Shown piece by piece: positions 1 through 12,790 of a stretch of 64,000 nucleotides of DNA. Positions within the stretch are counted from its first letter, which is position 1. Every line of letters begins with the position of its first letter. The notes beneath the pieces were generated by a model. That model worked only from the letters and a program-made list of their open reading frames with translations, made no database searches and had not been told where the DNA came from. The position numbers were made by a program, and so were the translations under genes. This DNA comes from Durusdinium trenchii. Its lineage: Eukaryota > Sar > Dinophyceae > Suessiales > Symbiodiniaceae. The stretch lies in assembly GCA_963970005.1 (NCBI GenBank), contig CAXAMN010021596.1, positions 973,521 to 1,037,520 of the forward strand. The letters run 5' to 3'.

Positions 1-646
1 TCTGCTGACGCACGCCCCTCCTCCTCGCAATCAGTGATCACTAAGTAGGCAAAAAGGCGAATCCTTCTGTACTTCCAATGCCTTCATTGGGGGGATCCGC
101 CTGATACTGCGACTGGAATGAATCCACCCTAACGCCCCGGGGCAAATCAAGATCAGGGTCCAATTAGGTTGAGATTACCTTCGCGAACTTCGCGGAGCTG
201 TTAGATGGTGAAACAGTATTTTCGCCAGGCAAGCCTTTGCAGCAACTGGACGATGAATGCAGAACAGGGGCAATCAACACCTCTTTGTACCCTACAGTTC
301 TAAGGTCAAACATGTGCAGCAATGTTAGACTTGATCAATGACAGAATTGACAACATGTGTAATAAGAGTAGTGAGAAAACTGAGGTTGCACCCAGTCCTG
401 TAGAAAGCCGACTAATGAATATATAATGCACATGTTGTCGCGGAATCAGCATCCATCAGCAATCTATGCCAGGAGCAGTCGGCTCCGAGTTGCATCCAAG
501 CAAAGCAACAGCTCATCTCCTCACAAAACATAATTCTTCTACATACGTCATCATATGTCTGCAAGGCTGGACATGATGAATAACCTTGATGTTATTGCCA
601 TAGAGTCAGATCCGAAAGTAGCTTCCGACTGGCTTCCCCAAAATCC

Positions 647-2612
647 CTAGCACTCGTCTTCGTCAAAATGAACTGCTCGAGTCGGATCTCCTGGTCGTTT
701 GCCTGTAGGCACCATCACAGGAAGTTGCCGCCCATCTGGGACCTGGATGTTCACCTCGGTGATGACTCACAGTCCCAACCAAATTCCACGCAGGGCATGA
801 ACCAAAGAAAAGCACGACTATGCTGCATTGCGTGCAGCTCACGATCTGGCCAGCTTCAATCCCAGGAGGCACTTGAATCTGGAAGACCTCATCTGAGTCA
901 CCTCACACATGCATCTGGTCGTCTGTGTTTTGTGCCGCTTCAAGGAGTTGTCAAGTCGCATTCGCACAGGTACAACAACCTCAAGAAGATCGAAAAGCTG
1001 TCCCTAGGAAATGTTGATCGTTTTTGAGAATCAGCGGGCACCGTTCATGCAGTGTGCAGTCATTTCGCAACGGAAAACCAAACGCGACATTGTTGTTGAT
1101 CCATTGAAGTAGATTCTGAGCAATCTGTTCAGTAGTAGTCGCGGCAAATCTTGGGAACAACCAGTTCTGCCACTCAGAAGTTCACTCTCACGCCATCTTT
1201 CATCTTTCTTATGTTTGTTCGACATATCTTGCTCCAGTCTTCTCCGAGTTGCTTGGACCTGTGGAGTGATTAGCATCCTCCTGCCCCATGACGGAGAGCC
1301 TCCCCGTTGCGGGGTCGAACTCCAGCAACAACTCCTCTGCAAAGCTTGAGTGTTTCATTCATCTGTTGCAGAGTGATCCAGCAAGCAATAACCTTGGACC
1401 TTGGCTTTGATTGCCCTACCAAGCCCTAACATTCAACATGTAGGTGGAAAACGGCCCCGTACAAGACGCTTTTCTTCCACATTTGTTGGAGAGGAGTTCT
1501 TGCACTTACAGTGCCCGTTTACACTTGTGGCGTTACTTTAGCATTGGACTTCTCAGTGGTTGCAGTTCAACCTTGATGTCGTGACGTCGAGTAAAGTTTG
1601 CCGGTTCAGACTGCCTGTTTCTTGGCAATTAAGTGGGTGTCCAACTGGCTGAACTCCTTGGCAGGTTCACATCATTTCACACCTGCTCTGAACCTGTCAG
1701 GCTTCACCCACAGCCCACAGCTCCTTCGGGGCACCTGGTGGAACAACAACGGTGAGCTCCCGACCATCTGGCACTTGGACCGCGAGGGTCTGCCCTGAGG
1801 AAACTCCGTCGGGAACTGAGATGCTCAACATGGTCCTCAGTTCGGAGCAATATGTCTACTAGCTTCTTGTTACTACTAGTAAGGCACTTGTTCCTAGTAG
1901 CGATGCACTTGTTCCTAATAGCTTCTTGTTTCTACTAGCTGCTAGCTTAATAATATGTTTCACTGTGTCAATCGTTCCAAAGGAAAACTGGCATACTGAG
2001 AGAGAGTTCTATGTGTCATGAACATGTTGTCATCCACAAGGATCATCAAAGTGTCACGGATAGCAAGTGTCACATTGCCACATCACACTTGAAAAATATA
2101 ACGCCGAAAGTATCCGAAAGTGCTTTTGAAGCAAGTCCATGATACTTGCGTGGATCACTGGCACCATCAGTCTGGTCCTTCATGCTTGCTGTAGCATCTG
2201 ATATTGAAGCCTGCTGCCGGCCTTGGGGCTGCACCTGAAGGATGGATCCGGGACCTTGGCACAGCGAGAGGGCATTCATGGAGATACCCCCCATCCAGTG
2301 GTTTTTGGTGGCAGGCGTCAAGGAACCTCATGAATCCCCCAAACATATCTGGTCAGGCAGTCAGAGACAATTATTAAGCTCTGGATAGCTTGGGAAGAAG
2401 ATGCGCCCAACCTCTGCCCATGTTTGTCCATCTAATTGCATGATGAGACACCCATACCCTGAGGCACAGTGATGCGAAAACTGGAGCCATCTGGACTTCT
2501 CACCGTGAGCTCTTGGCCAGCCACAACGCCTGGTGGCACCTCGATGGCAAAGGTGCCACCAGCATCAGTTATGGCGGGTGCAAAGCCTGACGGTGTGGTG
2601 ATGGATCCCTGG
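647..2612 (-). CDS. VPPG-type beta-repeat protein, 3' exons
   Basis: I read four exons on the minus strand: about 2612-2458, 1820-1735, 892-843 and 754-647, ending at a TAG at 647-649. Each encodes part of a repeat of the form V-P-x-G-x-x-x-G-Q-x-x-V-x-x-P-D-G. The first has FAIEVPPGVVAGQELTV, the second ISVPDGVSSGQTLAV followed by DGRELTVVVPPG, the third FQIQVPPGIEAGQI and the last VNIQVPDGRQLPVMV, with the acidic tail HFDEDEC. Joining 843 to 754 across a GTGAGC donor keeps the frame and rebuilds one repeat. Such short VPPG repeats are common in algal and dinoflagellate proteins; their function is not known to me. Other exons probably lie between those listed (1.0-1.35 kb is a candidate) and upstream. 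Confidence 0.62.
1853..1945. repeat. CTAGTA-type modular minisatellite, block 1
   Basis: Units of 17-22 bp, most ending in CTAGTA or CTACTA, alternate between the forms GCTTCTTGTT, GTAAGGCACTTGTTC and GCGATGCACTTGTTC. The same modules recur at six other places in the window. Confidence 0.85.
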
Positions 2613-2939
2613 CCTCTGCGCAAGAAGAGGTCGAACTCATTCCTTGCACGTTTAACCGTTTGGCACGGAGGTCAAGAACACATGTATGCACATTGCTATC
2701 ATTGTTTATAAGTTCCAATCATTACTACAGTACATCCAGAGACGGGGGGATCAGTTGTTTCACAAAATAACCAACGCACATTTACAAAACATGTGTTCCC
2801 TCCAGAAAGCCATCGGAAGAATATACTTCACCAAGAACAATATCTGATTGGTTCTTTAAAGAAGGTGTTCATAGTCTGAGGGCCTGCTTTACTTGCATAA
2901 AAGTATGGTGGAGTTCCTGTTTTCTGATTTTTAGAACGG

Positions 2940-3052
2940 GAGCCATGGGGCTGGAGCTGACGTGGAACGCCATTAGCAAAGTGCCGCAGCATCACGTGTT
3001 GTGCCCAAAGCTCCAGGCTTCGCCGACGAGCTTCAAGTCGAGGACCCTGGAA
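2940..3052 (-). CDS. candidate exon, function unknown
   Basis: One minus-strand frame is open and looks coding, including RLEARRRSLELWAQHVMLRH, a basic amphipathic helix-like stretch ending GSRS. A plausible AG acceptor precedes it. It lies upstream (5') of the VPPG exons on the same strand and may belong to that gene, but no junction proves it. Confidence 0.35.
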
Positions 3053-3177
3053 TAATGTTAGAAAAAGAAGTCCAAGAAGGGAAGAAATTGCATGTTTTGT
3101 TTAAAGACCATGGGGGTAGGCCGAGAAGAGGTAACTAGGTAGCTAGTAGCTTAAGTAGATACTACCTAGGACGCAGG

Positions 3178-3235
3178 ATAGCTCACGCTTCTTCAAGGAA
3201 GCTCCCCCCGCTGAGGGTGGGGGGAGCTTCCTTCA
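3178..3235. repeat. inverted repeat around GGAAGCTCCCCCC
   Basis: The text CTTCAAGGAAGCTCCCCCC is followed a few bases later by its near-complement GGGGGGAGCTTCCTTCA. The arms are about 15 bp and can form a strong hairpin or DNA cruciform. CTTCTTCAAGGAAGCTT recurs at 38541-38557 without the second arm. Confidence 0.6.
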
Positions 3236-3419
3236 CTAGTGATTTTGGTTCCTAGAATATTAGGGAACCCAAACAGGGTCTTCCTTTTCCTCTCTTGCTT
3301 GGATCGGTTGAGCTGTTAGCAAGGCCTCTGAAAAACGATTTGGGCTGAGAATGCTAGCACTTGCGCTGTGCGCTTAGAATGCCAGTCAAAAGATTTCACA
3401 AGCATTCCACAGTCCCGCC

Positions 3420-3638
3420 TCACATCCCAGCCACAACTTTCCAGGAAAATAGTGGTGGACCCTGTACCGTCTCAACGCCCTCCTGAAGGCATTGAAATCG
3501 TTGTATCTTCTCAACACCTTCCACGTTGATCCATTCCTCACAAACTTCTCTGGCAACTTCAGCTTCCAACACGTCTTGAAACAGCGGGTAGGGCTCTAGA
3601 AGGGTTGAAGCATCACACGCCGAGGGGGGGAAAGGCAA
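3420..3638 (-). CDS. candidate exon, function unknown
   Basis: The open minus-strand frame encodes a mostly helical, acidic segment that includes PLFQDVLEAEVAREVCEEW and INVEGVEKIQRFQCLQEG. Composition and lack of low complexity favour real coding sequence. No domain is recognised. It may be an upstream exon of the VPPG-repeat gene or a separate gene. Confidence 0.35.
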   Translation of the reverse strand: MPFPPSACDASTLLEPYPLFQDVLEAEVAREVCEEWINVEGVEKIQRFQCLQEGVETVQGPPLFSWKVVAGM

Positions 3639-3966
3639 CCAGCTGAATTGCTAAAACAGTGCTGAGATACGCATCCTGGATCTCCACCTCACATAGACAA
3701 GCAAGTCTGAGCATGTGTGAAACCTGATATCAGGAAAAAGCAGGGCCTAAAGACAAATCAGAAAGGCTTGCTGCAGCAAATGGATGTGACTGTGAAGTAC
3801 GTGATGCCAGAGCGCTTCACAATCTGATCCTGTGGCCTTGGCGAGCGTCGTCGGATTGGCAGACTGGAACCGGTGGAGTCTACAAAAGACTGAATCTGAA
3901 TCTGAATATGTATATATGTATATACACATGATACACACTGAAGCGGTCAGGGCCTAGCCCGAACAT

Positions 3967-4880
3967 CTAGCATGATTTAGCAACAATAGTTACACTCACA
4001 TACTCAAATGCATTGCGACCACATTTGTCCTTCAATTTGTCTGGTGACAGGCAAAGGTTGGAGATCCCAAGTGGTAGCCGTTGATCTGACCGCTTTGTTG
4101 CAGAGGCTGCAGCAATGGCCAAGCCACCGCCAATTACAGCACCCACTGGACCTGGTGGCAGGACGTGCATATACAATGATGTCTTCCTTGAAGAACCAAA
4201 CCGGATAGGTACAGCGCGACTTCAACCTAAAACAAAAAACAACCGAACGCCAATCCAATAAACATATAGGTCATATATGCGTGTGTTGCAAAGTGCGAGA
4301 TGATCATGCCTGCCATCATGAAGCCCAGCACAGAGCATCCCACTGTGGCAACCACGGCGCCAGCTCCTCCTCCGGACTGCTCGCGGGCAACTATCTGGGA
4401 CATCCCGGCTCAAGTAACCCTGGATGCCTACACAATGCTCGAGCAAAATCTGGTAACTATCGCCGACTATCGCTTGAGTTCAAAGGGCTGCACAAACACA
4501 AACCCATGCAAATGTGCCAAGAGAAAGGGCACGGGATCCGTTGGGCCAGTAAATTTGGCAAATGCGACTCTGAGATACTCTGAGGAGCAACAAAAAGTGG
4601 GTGCTTTATGAGCGCCCCTGGCAACCTGTCAAATAGATCCCAGCCTCCAGGCGGTCTCTGCAACACGGCGCAAATACCCAGCCCCCAAACGGCTGCAACA
4701 AGAGACGTAATACGCATCCCGGATCATCCCGGCAAATTTGTATAGATTCGCCAACAAAGCCGATACTAAAAGAAGATCCAAACCCAAAGCAATCTCTGCG
4801 GCTAGAACCATGTACTCGTCTTGCACACAACAAAGTGGTGATCTACATTGGGATATCAATATCATCTCTCTCCAGGTGTC
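3967..4880 (-). CDS. putative small multipass membrane protein (several exons)
   Basis: Minus-strand exon-like segments encode hydrophobic helices. About 4850-4720 gives YMVLAAEIALGLDLLLVSAL; 4380-4240 gives GAVVATVGCSVLGFMMAGMI and then a second helix ending GLAFGCFLF. The TAG following it sits after a pyrimidine-rich TTGTTTTTTGTTTTAG, so it may be a splice acceptor and not a stop. The next segment (4226-4155) reads PVWFFKEDIIVYARPAT, and 4150-4080 has a Gly/Ala-rich segment GAVIGGGLAIAAASATKR. The protein would be an integral membrane protein. The family is not recognised and the exon order is inferred only from position. Confidence 0.38.
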
Positions 4881-4989
4881 ATGTCTGGCCGCTAGCCTAA
4901 TTACCTTGCTGGTGATCTCCAACCACAATGGAGAGCAAATCTTCAAGCTTGTTGCGCCAAACCAGCATCCAATCCAAGTGTCGCACTGA

Positions 4990-5840
4990 CTGAGTCTGGA
5001 CAATGTCTTTTCCACACGCGCGCGCTCGCTGGCTCCCTCTCTCTCCCCTTTTTTGGTGACCACATTTGTCAGTCTGCAAGCGGGCACCTGGGGCAATGGC
5101 TTCGAGTCTGGAATCTGAGGCCCAGGAATGTAACCTCAGAAAGGCGATGGCATGTCGCAATGATCAGCCAGCAGAATTAGACAAAGCGCTGGCTACAAAG
5201 GCATGGGCACATATGAGCAAATTCGAAATACAGATAGAACACATGCTGCCAGAGAAATGTGGACATCCCCACGCCGTAGCATCAAACAGAACCAATGCGG
5301 GAAAACATATTTAAAAGACTGCAATAAAATCAGGGAGCTTGCGTTGTTTAAGTAGCTATTTGTTGTTATCGGCGTCAGCAACGACACACAACATCACACA
5401 ACCAACTTGGACATCCAATTTAGTGGTGGTTACGGTTGCTTCCTGCTGTCCAAAAGCCACAGCCAGATTCCTGTGGCATCTCTGGTAGATCTGGACGTTG
5501 GGGCTGCGGTGCTTTGCTGGGCCCACTCATGACCGGCCGCATGACTGCGGCAGGGTCTGGATCCTGAGATATCAAATGCATGCCTGTCTGGTCTGGAAAA
5601 GGAAGGAAACATCAGTGGAAACCATCATCGAAGGTATCAAATGCTATTACTTATATATACATATAGATGGCTAGAAGCGGATTCGCATGTCTTAGCGTCG
5701 TGGCATGTTTCAGTCAGCAAGGGCAAGTGCCTTCCTTCTGCACTAACCTGTGCCATTCTTGTTTGGCATCTTGCTGCAGAAGTGTGTAGGGGCAGTACTT
5801 TGATGTGATGTTCAGAAGGATGTCCAAGGATAGTCTGTTC
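4990..5840. other. no supported gene
   Basis: I see only short open frames without recognisable domains, an alternating CGCGCGCG run near 5016-5025 and a TATATA run near 5650. This is probably intron or intergenic sequence. Confidence 0.4.
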
Positions 5841-6060
5841 CTACCCGTCCTCCGTCCGCCCCAGTTTTTGCCAGGAGCACAGGAGTCTAGGCACCATTGG
5901 GAACTCCACAACACTCAAGAACAATGCCCACAATGCTTCTTGAGGGGAAGGAAGTTGCATGATCTTTCTCATCCTTTTCCTTCCATCAAACATGTCCGAG
6001 CAAAGCTGGACGGCATCGATAGCGTCGCATATCTGCAGGCTACCGCGGCTACCACTATGC

Positions 6061-8687
6061 TCAAGCAAGCCGGGATCCTAGCCCACGTGTCAAGCAAGCG
6101 TTCACCGATTCGGTGGGCACATCGCGTCCACGCAGTTTGACTGAGAGCCCTCGGTCTTCTGTGAAAACCTCTGTGCGTTGGGACGCCACAGCCGTTGCAA
6201 AATACACGGCGCATGCCAAGATCTGGTCGTCGTTGTTGCCGCGAACACCACGGATCGGCTCTGAAAGGCTTTCTGCCATCCTCGGTCTGCCCAGCACCAA
6301 GAAATCGCAAGAGTGATCGTTTAAATTTTTGCGGCAACTAACTACCTAAAGAACAAAGCCTTCTTTCAAGCCTGGCACTTCTGCAAACTGATGGTGCTGG
6401 CTTCATGTCCGGCTGAACATCGCTTCCCAGAAATAAAGCGCTCAAGAAAGCTCCTGGCGCAACGCGCTGCCGTCGCACGGCTGTCGCTTTGCTTGGAGAT
6501 CCTATCAAGCTCATGCAGCACCACGACGGGAACAATGATGTTGACACCAAAAATGTTCTCCAAAATGCTGTTCACAGCATCCAAGTGCTCAAGTAGCTGA
6601 TTGGTGTCAATGATTGCGTACTGCTCCGGGTAATCCGTTTGGCCCTCCGCACTCGTATCAACAGCATCAAGTTGGAGTTGTGCAATCAACTCCGTGGTCT
6701 CAGCCACCTGCACATCCTGTCCATCGGCATCTCGTAGTTCTTTTTCTTGGTCCTCGTGTGCATCGGGTGCCTCCTCTGGTGCCTCCTCTGGTTCTTCGGT
6801 TGCTTCTTCTGGCTCGGGTTCCGAGGTATCCTCAGAATCCTGCCTCCGCAAGGGGAGCTGACTTAGGAATTCTCGCGCTTCTGCAGTGTATCCAGAAGCA
6901 TTAAACGTTCTCTGCACCTCGGGCCTCGCAATCTGAAATGAGATCCGTTCTCCTGGCCACAGGGCAAATGGCCTAGAGAAAGAAGAATTCTCTTGATTGG
7001 TCTTCTGGGCTGTGCTAACCCCACCCCACCACCAAAAAAAGGGTACAAGCTTGGGCCATGGCGAGGTGCGCTGACCTGAACTTACAAGCTCAGATTGAGG
7101 AAGCTCAGGCGCACTAGAACCAGCGTAAGTCATGCGAGAGCTTTTGATACGCACATTCCAAGCGCGAAAGTCCTCATCTGAAGTGGCAGGTCTGGCATTG
7201 ACTAGTGAAAGAACATCACCATCAAACAGAGCTGTGCCCTTCGTGCGGCTCACAGGCTTCCCATTGACGAAGGTTCCACCTCTGCTCACATCTACAACTC
7301 GCACGTGATGCCCTCCGGGCCCTCCACTCTCCAAGTCGCTCGAGTGCTGGAACCAACAGTGACGACGGCTTCCCAAAGCTAAATTAATCTTCCATTTGGG
7401 TTCAGGTGGCTCACAGCCACCTCGTCCAAGCAAAATAGCTCCAGTGGAAGATGAGAAGCAAGAGGTGTATTGATCTGCAGAGCTGGAACCCTGCCACAAT
7501 GGCTCCAAGCACAGTTCAAGAAATTCATGATCTGTCTGAGCCATACTGGATGCCAGCAATGCAAGCTGCGCATCACAAAAAACTAGCCGAGGTCATCCGA
7601 GAAACTACACCTTCCACTCATAAGGCAAGCCAATGGTATTTAAAGGTGATATACTACAACATCACGCCAACATTCTTCACTGTTGCCAGCCTGAATGAGT
7701 TGTATGTACAATACCAATACAGTAGAAATGGCATTTGGACTCGGAGCTGCATACATTCCTCTCTCTCTCTCCCTCCATCGCCCTCTCCATGCCTGTGGGG
7801 AAGTGTTCAGTTCACGGTGGCCCTAACCGCTTCTGAAAGAGTATGCCAAACCTCTGGAGCCTAAGTTGGTGTGCATCTGGGCGGCGGTCACGTTCTCTTT
7901 GGCAAGCAGTGATTGGAGATGTTCATCATCGCTATCATCACTTGCCTGATAGTGCAGAGAATCAAACATATGAACAACCAACAAACGATTGATTGACATG
8001 CTTGTGAGGACTTGGCATTGTGCCCACCTGGATGACATGGTCTGTAATTCATCATGCCGCCGCGGCAAATTGTGAACACTACACGCCAAAGCTAGACTAG
8101 AGTAGCCACTGCTTGCATCATGCAATAAAGAGAGCGCGACCTTCAGCAACTGTCCGAAAGGTATCAAATTAAGAATAGGTGTGTTTTGAATATTGGGTGT
8201 GATTCTGTATGTAGTTATCTAGTTCTCTATCTATCTATCCGTCATTCATTTATCTATCTATCTATCTGTAGATGCACTAACCATACTAATCTAGACCAGC
8301 ATGCACTGATCAGCTGGTCCAATCGTATGGTTGGTCTTGCCTAGTCTTCCACCCGCTCAACCATCCAGCATTTCAATACATTTCTGCTCAGCTACGCTGC
8401 TGGATTCACTGGAACTCAAAGACGCTGCTTTTGCCGCTCCTTATCACGCCGACGCACAACGCAATTGTTGTGCAGCTATTTTCAGGAACCCCCCATACAG
8501 TGGACACTCTGCTCAACCGCCGCAATTTGTCGCACAAAGATGTTTAAACAAGAAAAACCATCAAACCAAAGAAACAGAACGACACCAATTTGATACCTTG
8601 CGCTGAGCAGCTCTCCAGATAAAACTTTGGAGCCTGCAACTGCTGCAGCAATTGCGGGTCGATCTTAAGTTCCTGCTTTGACAACAT
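6061..8687 (-). CDS. FHA domain-PIN nuclease domain protein
   Basis: The gene probably starts at an ATG at 8687, whose exon runs to 8597 and ends in a GTATCA donor (MLSKQELKIDPQLLQQLQAP). Candidate exons follow at about 8150-8028 (donor GTGGGC) and 7952-7868 (ASDDSDDEHLQSLLAKENV). The large exon, about 7580-6400, has a forkhead-associated domain with LLGRGG, SRRHCW, VVDVSRGGTFVNGKPV and LFDGDVLSL, which is the usual phosphothreonine-binding layout. A long acidic Glu/Pro linker comes next, then the first half of a PIN domain: YAIIDTNQLLEHLD with the first acidic site, and VVLHELDRISKQSD. The exon at about 6310-6061 completes the PIN fold with NNDDQILACAVYF and VFTEDRGLSVKLRG, which hold the later acidic residues. 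PIN domains cleave RNA; FHA domains bind phosphothreonine. A 113-nt stretch (7085-6973) with GT and AG ends stays open and may or may not be spliced. A further exon may lie at 6040-5841. Confidence 0.68.
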
Positions 8688-9149
8688 GCTCACAACGCTG
8701 CATCGATGCTGCCGAGCCCAGACTACATCTCACTTGTGTATACACGGAGGATCCGCCGAGGCAAATGGGCTAGGTCCAAGGGGAAGGTTGACAAGTTTTT
8801 GGAGGCAGTGAAGATGAGTCGGACCGTACGGGGATTCAAAAAGCGAGGTTTGGCAGTGGTTGGGGTGGGATTGTTAGAGGGGATTCACAGCTGAGGGGGT
8901 TCTTCGGCTTTTTCGTGAGAAAATCTTAGAGGCGTGAGTCCGTGCCATTGGGGGAAAGGAAACATTATGGCGTGAGCGCGGCGTGTCGCTGGGGAGCGGG
9001 ATGATTGGCGGTGTCACAGGCGAGGCTTGGTGTAAACACCTGCGGACGATGCGACAAGTAGAAAGACGCGTGATCCACAGGCGTTGTGATGCAAAATATG
9101 GAAAGACATATTGAAGAACGACAGAACTTGTATGCATGTGTTTCAACGC

Positions 9150-9400
9150 TCTAGCCTTGGGAACATCTTTGGGGCAGGACCTGAAGCCATGAATTCTACT
9201 GTAACCTGCATAAGAACCTGCTTAAACATCGCGTTGAAAACATATGTTTGGCAGGGCTGAATGCATACAGTTTATTGTAACAACGCTCGCAAACCTCTTT
9301 AAACCTCGACTGGAAGACATCTTTGGGGCAGGACGTTTAATACAAAAACATACAAAAACGCATACATGAACACCGATTGGAAGACATCTTTGCTTCCCTT
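9150..9400. repeat. degenerate direct repeat (ACATCTTTGGGGCAGGAC)
   Basis: The string ACATCTTTGGGGCAGGAC occurs near 9163 and again near 9317; GGAAGACATCTTTG also recurs at 9376. The copies are embedded in similar text that includes CTGCTTAAACATCG and CTCTTTAAACCTCG. This looks like an eroded tandem repeat of about 150 bp. Confidence 0.5.
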
Positions 9401-9495
9401 TTGCAGGGAACATCCTGTTCACCCATCCTGTTACTGTTCTCACTACAATATGCATCTATATATATATATGTGTGTGTGTGTGTTATATGCATATA

Positions 9496-11290
9496 CTAAT
9501 GCACACCAACATGATTGTGGGCTTGCCTGTCCTTCAAGGGCTCAAGGAGATCCACCTTCAAGGGTGACACAGCTGTCAGCGACGAGGGCACAGAGATAAA
9601 AGCGGCATGCAAAAAGAGGCGCTCCCCGGACCATGCAGTGGACCCCTTTCGAGGTGCATAGCGCACATCCCCAGCTAGGGGAAAGCCCAAATGGGCAAAA
9701 TGGGCCCGAATCTGATGCATTCGACCAGTCAAAGGCCATGCCAGCACCAGGGAGTAAGAATCATGATGCTCATCCTGATCAATTCGGTTCTCTTCACCCA
9801 CAACGGTTTGGACACCATGAAATGCACACCCAGCACTTGCAACAAATTCCAAAGATATAATATATACTATAGTTGTATATATGTATTTAAATGAACGCAC
9901 TCCGAGGATCCCCTTGAAGCACTGCCAGCCGTTGGAAGCTCGTGACAGCTTCTTTGCCATAGGGATGAACGACAGCGCGATAGCGATCCACGGACTGAAC
10001 TGCTCGAAGCTTCACATCAATTTGTCCATGCTTGGGCGGCTCCCCCAAGACCAAAGCCAAATAGGCCTTCGTGACCTGCACAAGTGCACCATGTTCTGGT
10101 CTATCATTCTTGAACGCAAGAATTCCATTTCCTGTGATGTCGCCATAGGGCTAGTTGCCGAAGTCAAGAAGAATGAGCTCGTTAAGGTCAGTGCTATTAG
10201 CTGTTGTGACAGGATATTATTAAGTGTGTTTGAGGTTTTCCTGCACAAAATTACACACAAATGTCGATTACAGGTCAAAGAGCGCGAACTAAAGTCGCCA
10301 GAAAAGCAATGGGTGAAAGAAGCCTATAACCCACACCATTACATGTAGGTCAACCTTTCCGGCACAAAGAATCGAACACCAACATAATCGAACATAATCT
10401 ATATATATATATATATTACTGTTCTTTTTTGTGTGGTACGCTCGTTCATGTACTTTCAATCAGGCATGGGCGTTCACACTCAATGAAGAACGGTCAGAAC
10501 TTTGGTGCATCATTGGTCAGTTTATGTCAATTCTCCAAAACTTCTGAAATGCAAAGTCCGTCACCCTGCGCGCTGAGAAGTGATCTTTCAAGTCCTCCAT
10601 GGCGTCCTGACAAAGAGGAACCACCAAAGCACCCGAGGTAGGAGCATCCAAGCGTGAGACACTTTTGAGCGGACCCTCTGGTTTCCTTGGTGGAGCAAAG
10701 AGCCCACCCTGGGACCCAAACTAACCCCAACAACCTGCCAACCTCATACTACGACACGCCTCTCCAACATGGCGTGCAGGGAACAAGCGGCTTTTTGCTG
10801 GAATCCCAAAGCTATGACATCATATTACAATACCAATACCTGAAGCAGTACCATCCATACCGATACCAGTTACTAGTGACACTAGTGCACATACATAATC
10901 ACGACTTCGACGTGGCGATTGCACGGTCATTGCAGGGTCCGCTCTAGCCCATACAACTACGTCTGCAAAATGGCAGTGTCAAAGGCTGGGGCTTTGTAAC
11001 AAACAAACACTTCAAAGCTTCAATGGAAAGCAAGCGTCTCTTGGGACTCAAAATGATGAATAAGTTCTTCAGTTGTCAGGCCCGCCGGTTTGTCCAAAGC
11101 CACTGCGTAGCCTTCGTGGCGTGCCAAAATAGACACCATGGAGGCCGCTGAGGGTGATGTGCCAGCGTCTGTCGTCCCTTTCCGCACGACACTATCACCA
11201 GAAAGCCGGATAGTTATGCCATGGCGGGGATCTTCTTTCACTTCCTGAGATAGTTTGACCACTGCAATGACACGATGAGCAAGCACAAAA
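9496..11290 (-). CDS. RluA-family pseudouridine synthase
   Basis: Three minus-strand exons fit the pseudouridylate synthase fold in order. About 11290-11040 encodes SILARHEGYAVALDKPAGL, the N-terminal strand with the KPaG motif. About 10150-9897 encodes DITGNGILAFKND and then VTKAYLALVLGEPP, matching the T-S-G and K-x-Y-L-A-l-v-x-G motifs. About 9855-9500 encodes LTGRMHQIRAHFAHLG, PLAGDVRYAP and RLFLHAAFI, the conserved C-terminal motif set. The family converts uridine to pseudouridine in rRNA or tRNA. The catalytic Asp of the HRLD motif should lie at the junction before 10150; I could not place that exon, so activity is not shown. A TATATA-rich intron separates the last two exons. Confidence 0.75.
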
Positions 11291-12475
11291 ACACTAGCGA
11301 CAGTACAAAAAGGTCACCGCTGGGTGTTTTAGCTCAGCATCGAATCTTGCGTCACCCGCCAAAGTTTTGGACAACCTGGAACTGTTGAAAAACCAAGTCA
11401 AACCCGTCTTCTTGCGTGAGGAGCACGTCACAAACATCAATCAATGAATCAAAGCCTAAATTTCTGGAGCAGGAATATATATACCTGAACCCTTGAAAGT
11501 GCAATAATTTCTGTACGTTTGGCAGTTCTATCCTTTTGGGCCGTTTGGAACACTTCAATGCCAATCTAAACGATTCAAGCCAAAACTGTACACTCCAAAG
11601 CAAAACTGGACGCTTTCTTAAATGACTCCCACCAGCAAGCACATCTATGCTTGGTGCATGATCACCTATGTACGCATCTTTGAGCCATACGAGGAGTTGA
11701 TCAAGAGTTGTACGATACAATATCATGACTTCGGCTCTTTGAGTGTGTAGTACACTTCTAGCCAATTGCCACCCTGGGTACTTGTCAACCTACAGGATAT
11801 GGTGAAACTTCAAGATTGCCCTATGTGGCAAGCATTCACACTAGTTTGCTCCATCCCACGAGCTCCAGGTCAAATCTTCTCATGATGGTAGGCCACTAAA
11901 TTGCTAAATGTGAAACTGCACAGAAATCCCACTTTGTGCACTCTTGTGGGGCTTTGCGTACTTTTTGCGGATATTTGCGTATTCTTTGCGGATATTTGTG
12001 GTTGTGCAGGGAAAAGTGTGACCATGTATGAAATATATTGAAAGCAATAGTATTGAATCAACACCAAAACACATGCATATGGCATGTGGGATTTCATTTG
12101 GCAGCTCATTGACAGATCATGATGGATCTATATAATTATGCCAAAGAAACACCAAGTTAGGTGTCAAAATCTGTGACAGGATGGACAGGTGTAAAAAGAA
12201 CTGATAAGCATGGATTTGCACATCTATCGTCGATCGTGTTTCTTAAGAGGTGATTCTACAATGAAGATCATGCGTATCTTAAAGCCAAGCATGGAGTGGT
12301 GAAGAATCTGCTCTTGATATATGATCTTGTCCTCCACTCAGTGATTTCTTCACGTTTGGACCAACTGGAACATTCAGCCCGCTTTTCAGGATTTGCGTCT
12401 TTTTGCGTTCACAAACCCAACAGTTCAAACATTAGTAAACTCTTCAGGGTCCAGGTATATATTAATAGTAGTATT

Positions 12476-12790
12476 GAACACTTGATCGCCCGCTTTAAGA
12501 TCGAGGAACACTCGTCCATGTAAGAGACGCTGCACACCACGATCTTGAGCCACCTCGCTGAGCAACTGATAGGAGAAACGCTTCTTCACAGGATCGGCCT
12601 GCAATGAACCCTGGACACGATCTTTGTCCGATTCAACCGGATTACAAAGGTCCAGGCTGGTGATTCAAACATGACATGAAGCCTGTGCCTGCACACGCCG
12701 AAACTGAACGATGCGAACGGTTTGCTTTGCCTGCATCGCCTGCAAGACAGTCAGAACACGACCAGCAAGTTGCTCCTGCATGTAACCAAA
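12476..12790 (-). CDS. two upstream exons, function unknown
   Basis: Minus-strand frames at about 12790-12665 (GYMQEQLAGRVLTVLQAMQA, then KQTVRIVQFRRVQAQAS) and 12610-12476 (ADPVKKRFSYQLLSEVAQDR, then GVQRLLHGRVFLDLKAGDQ) look strongly coding and helical. They lie 5' of the pseudouridine synthase exons on the same strand and may form its N-terminal extension. The interval 11040-12470, with a possible exon near 11450-11350 ending FDLVFQQFQVVQNFGG, would then be introns. No domain is recognised. Confidence 0.42.
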
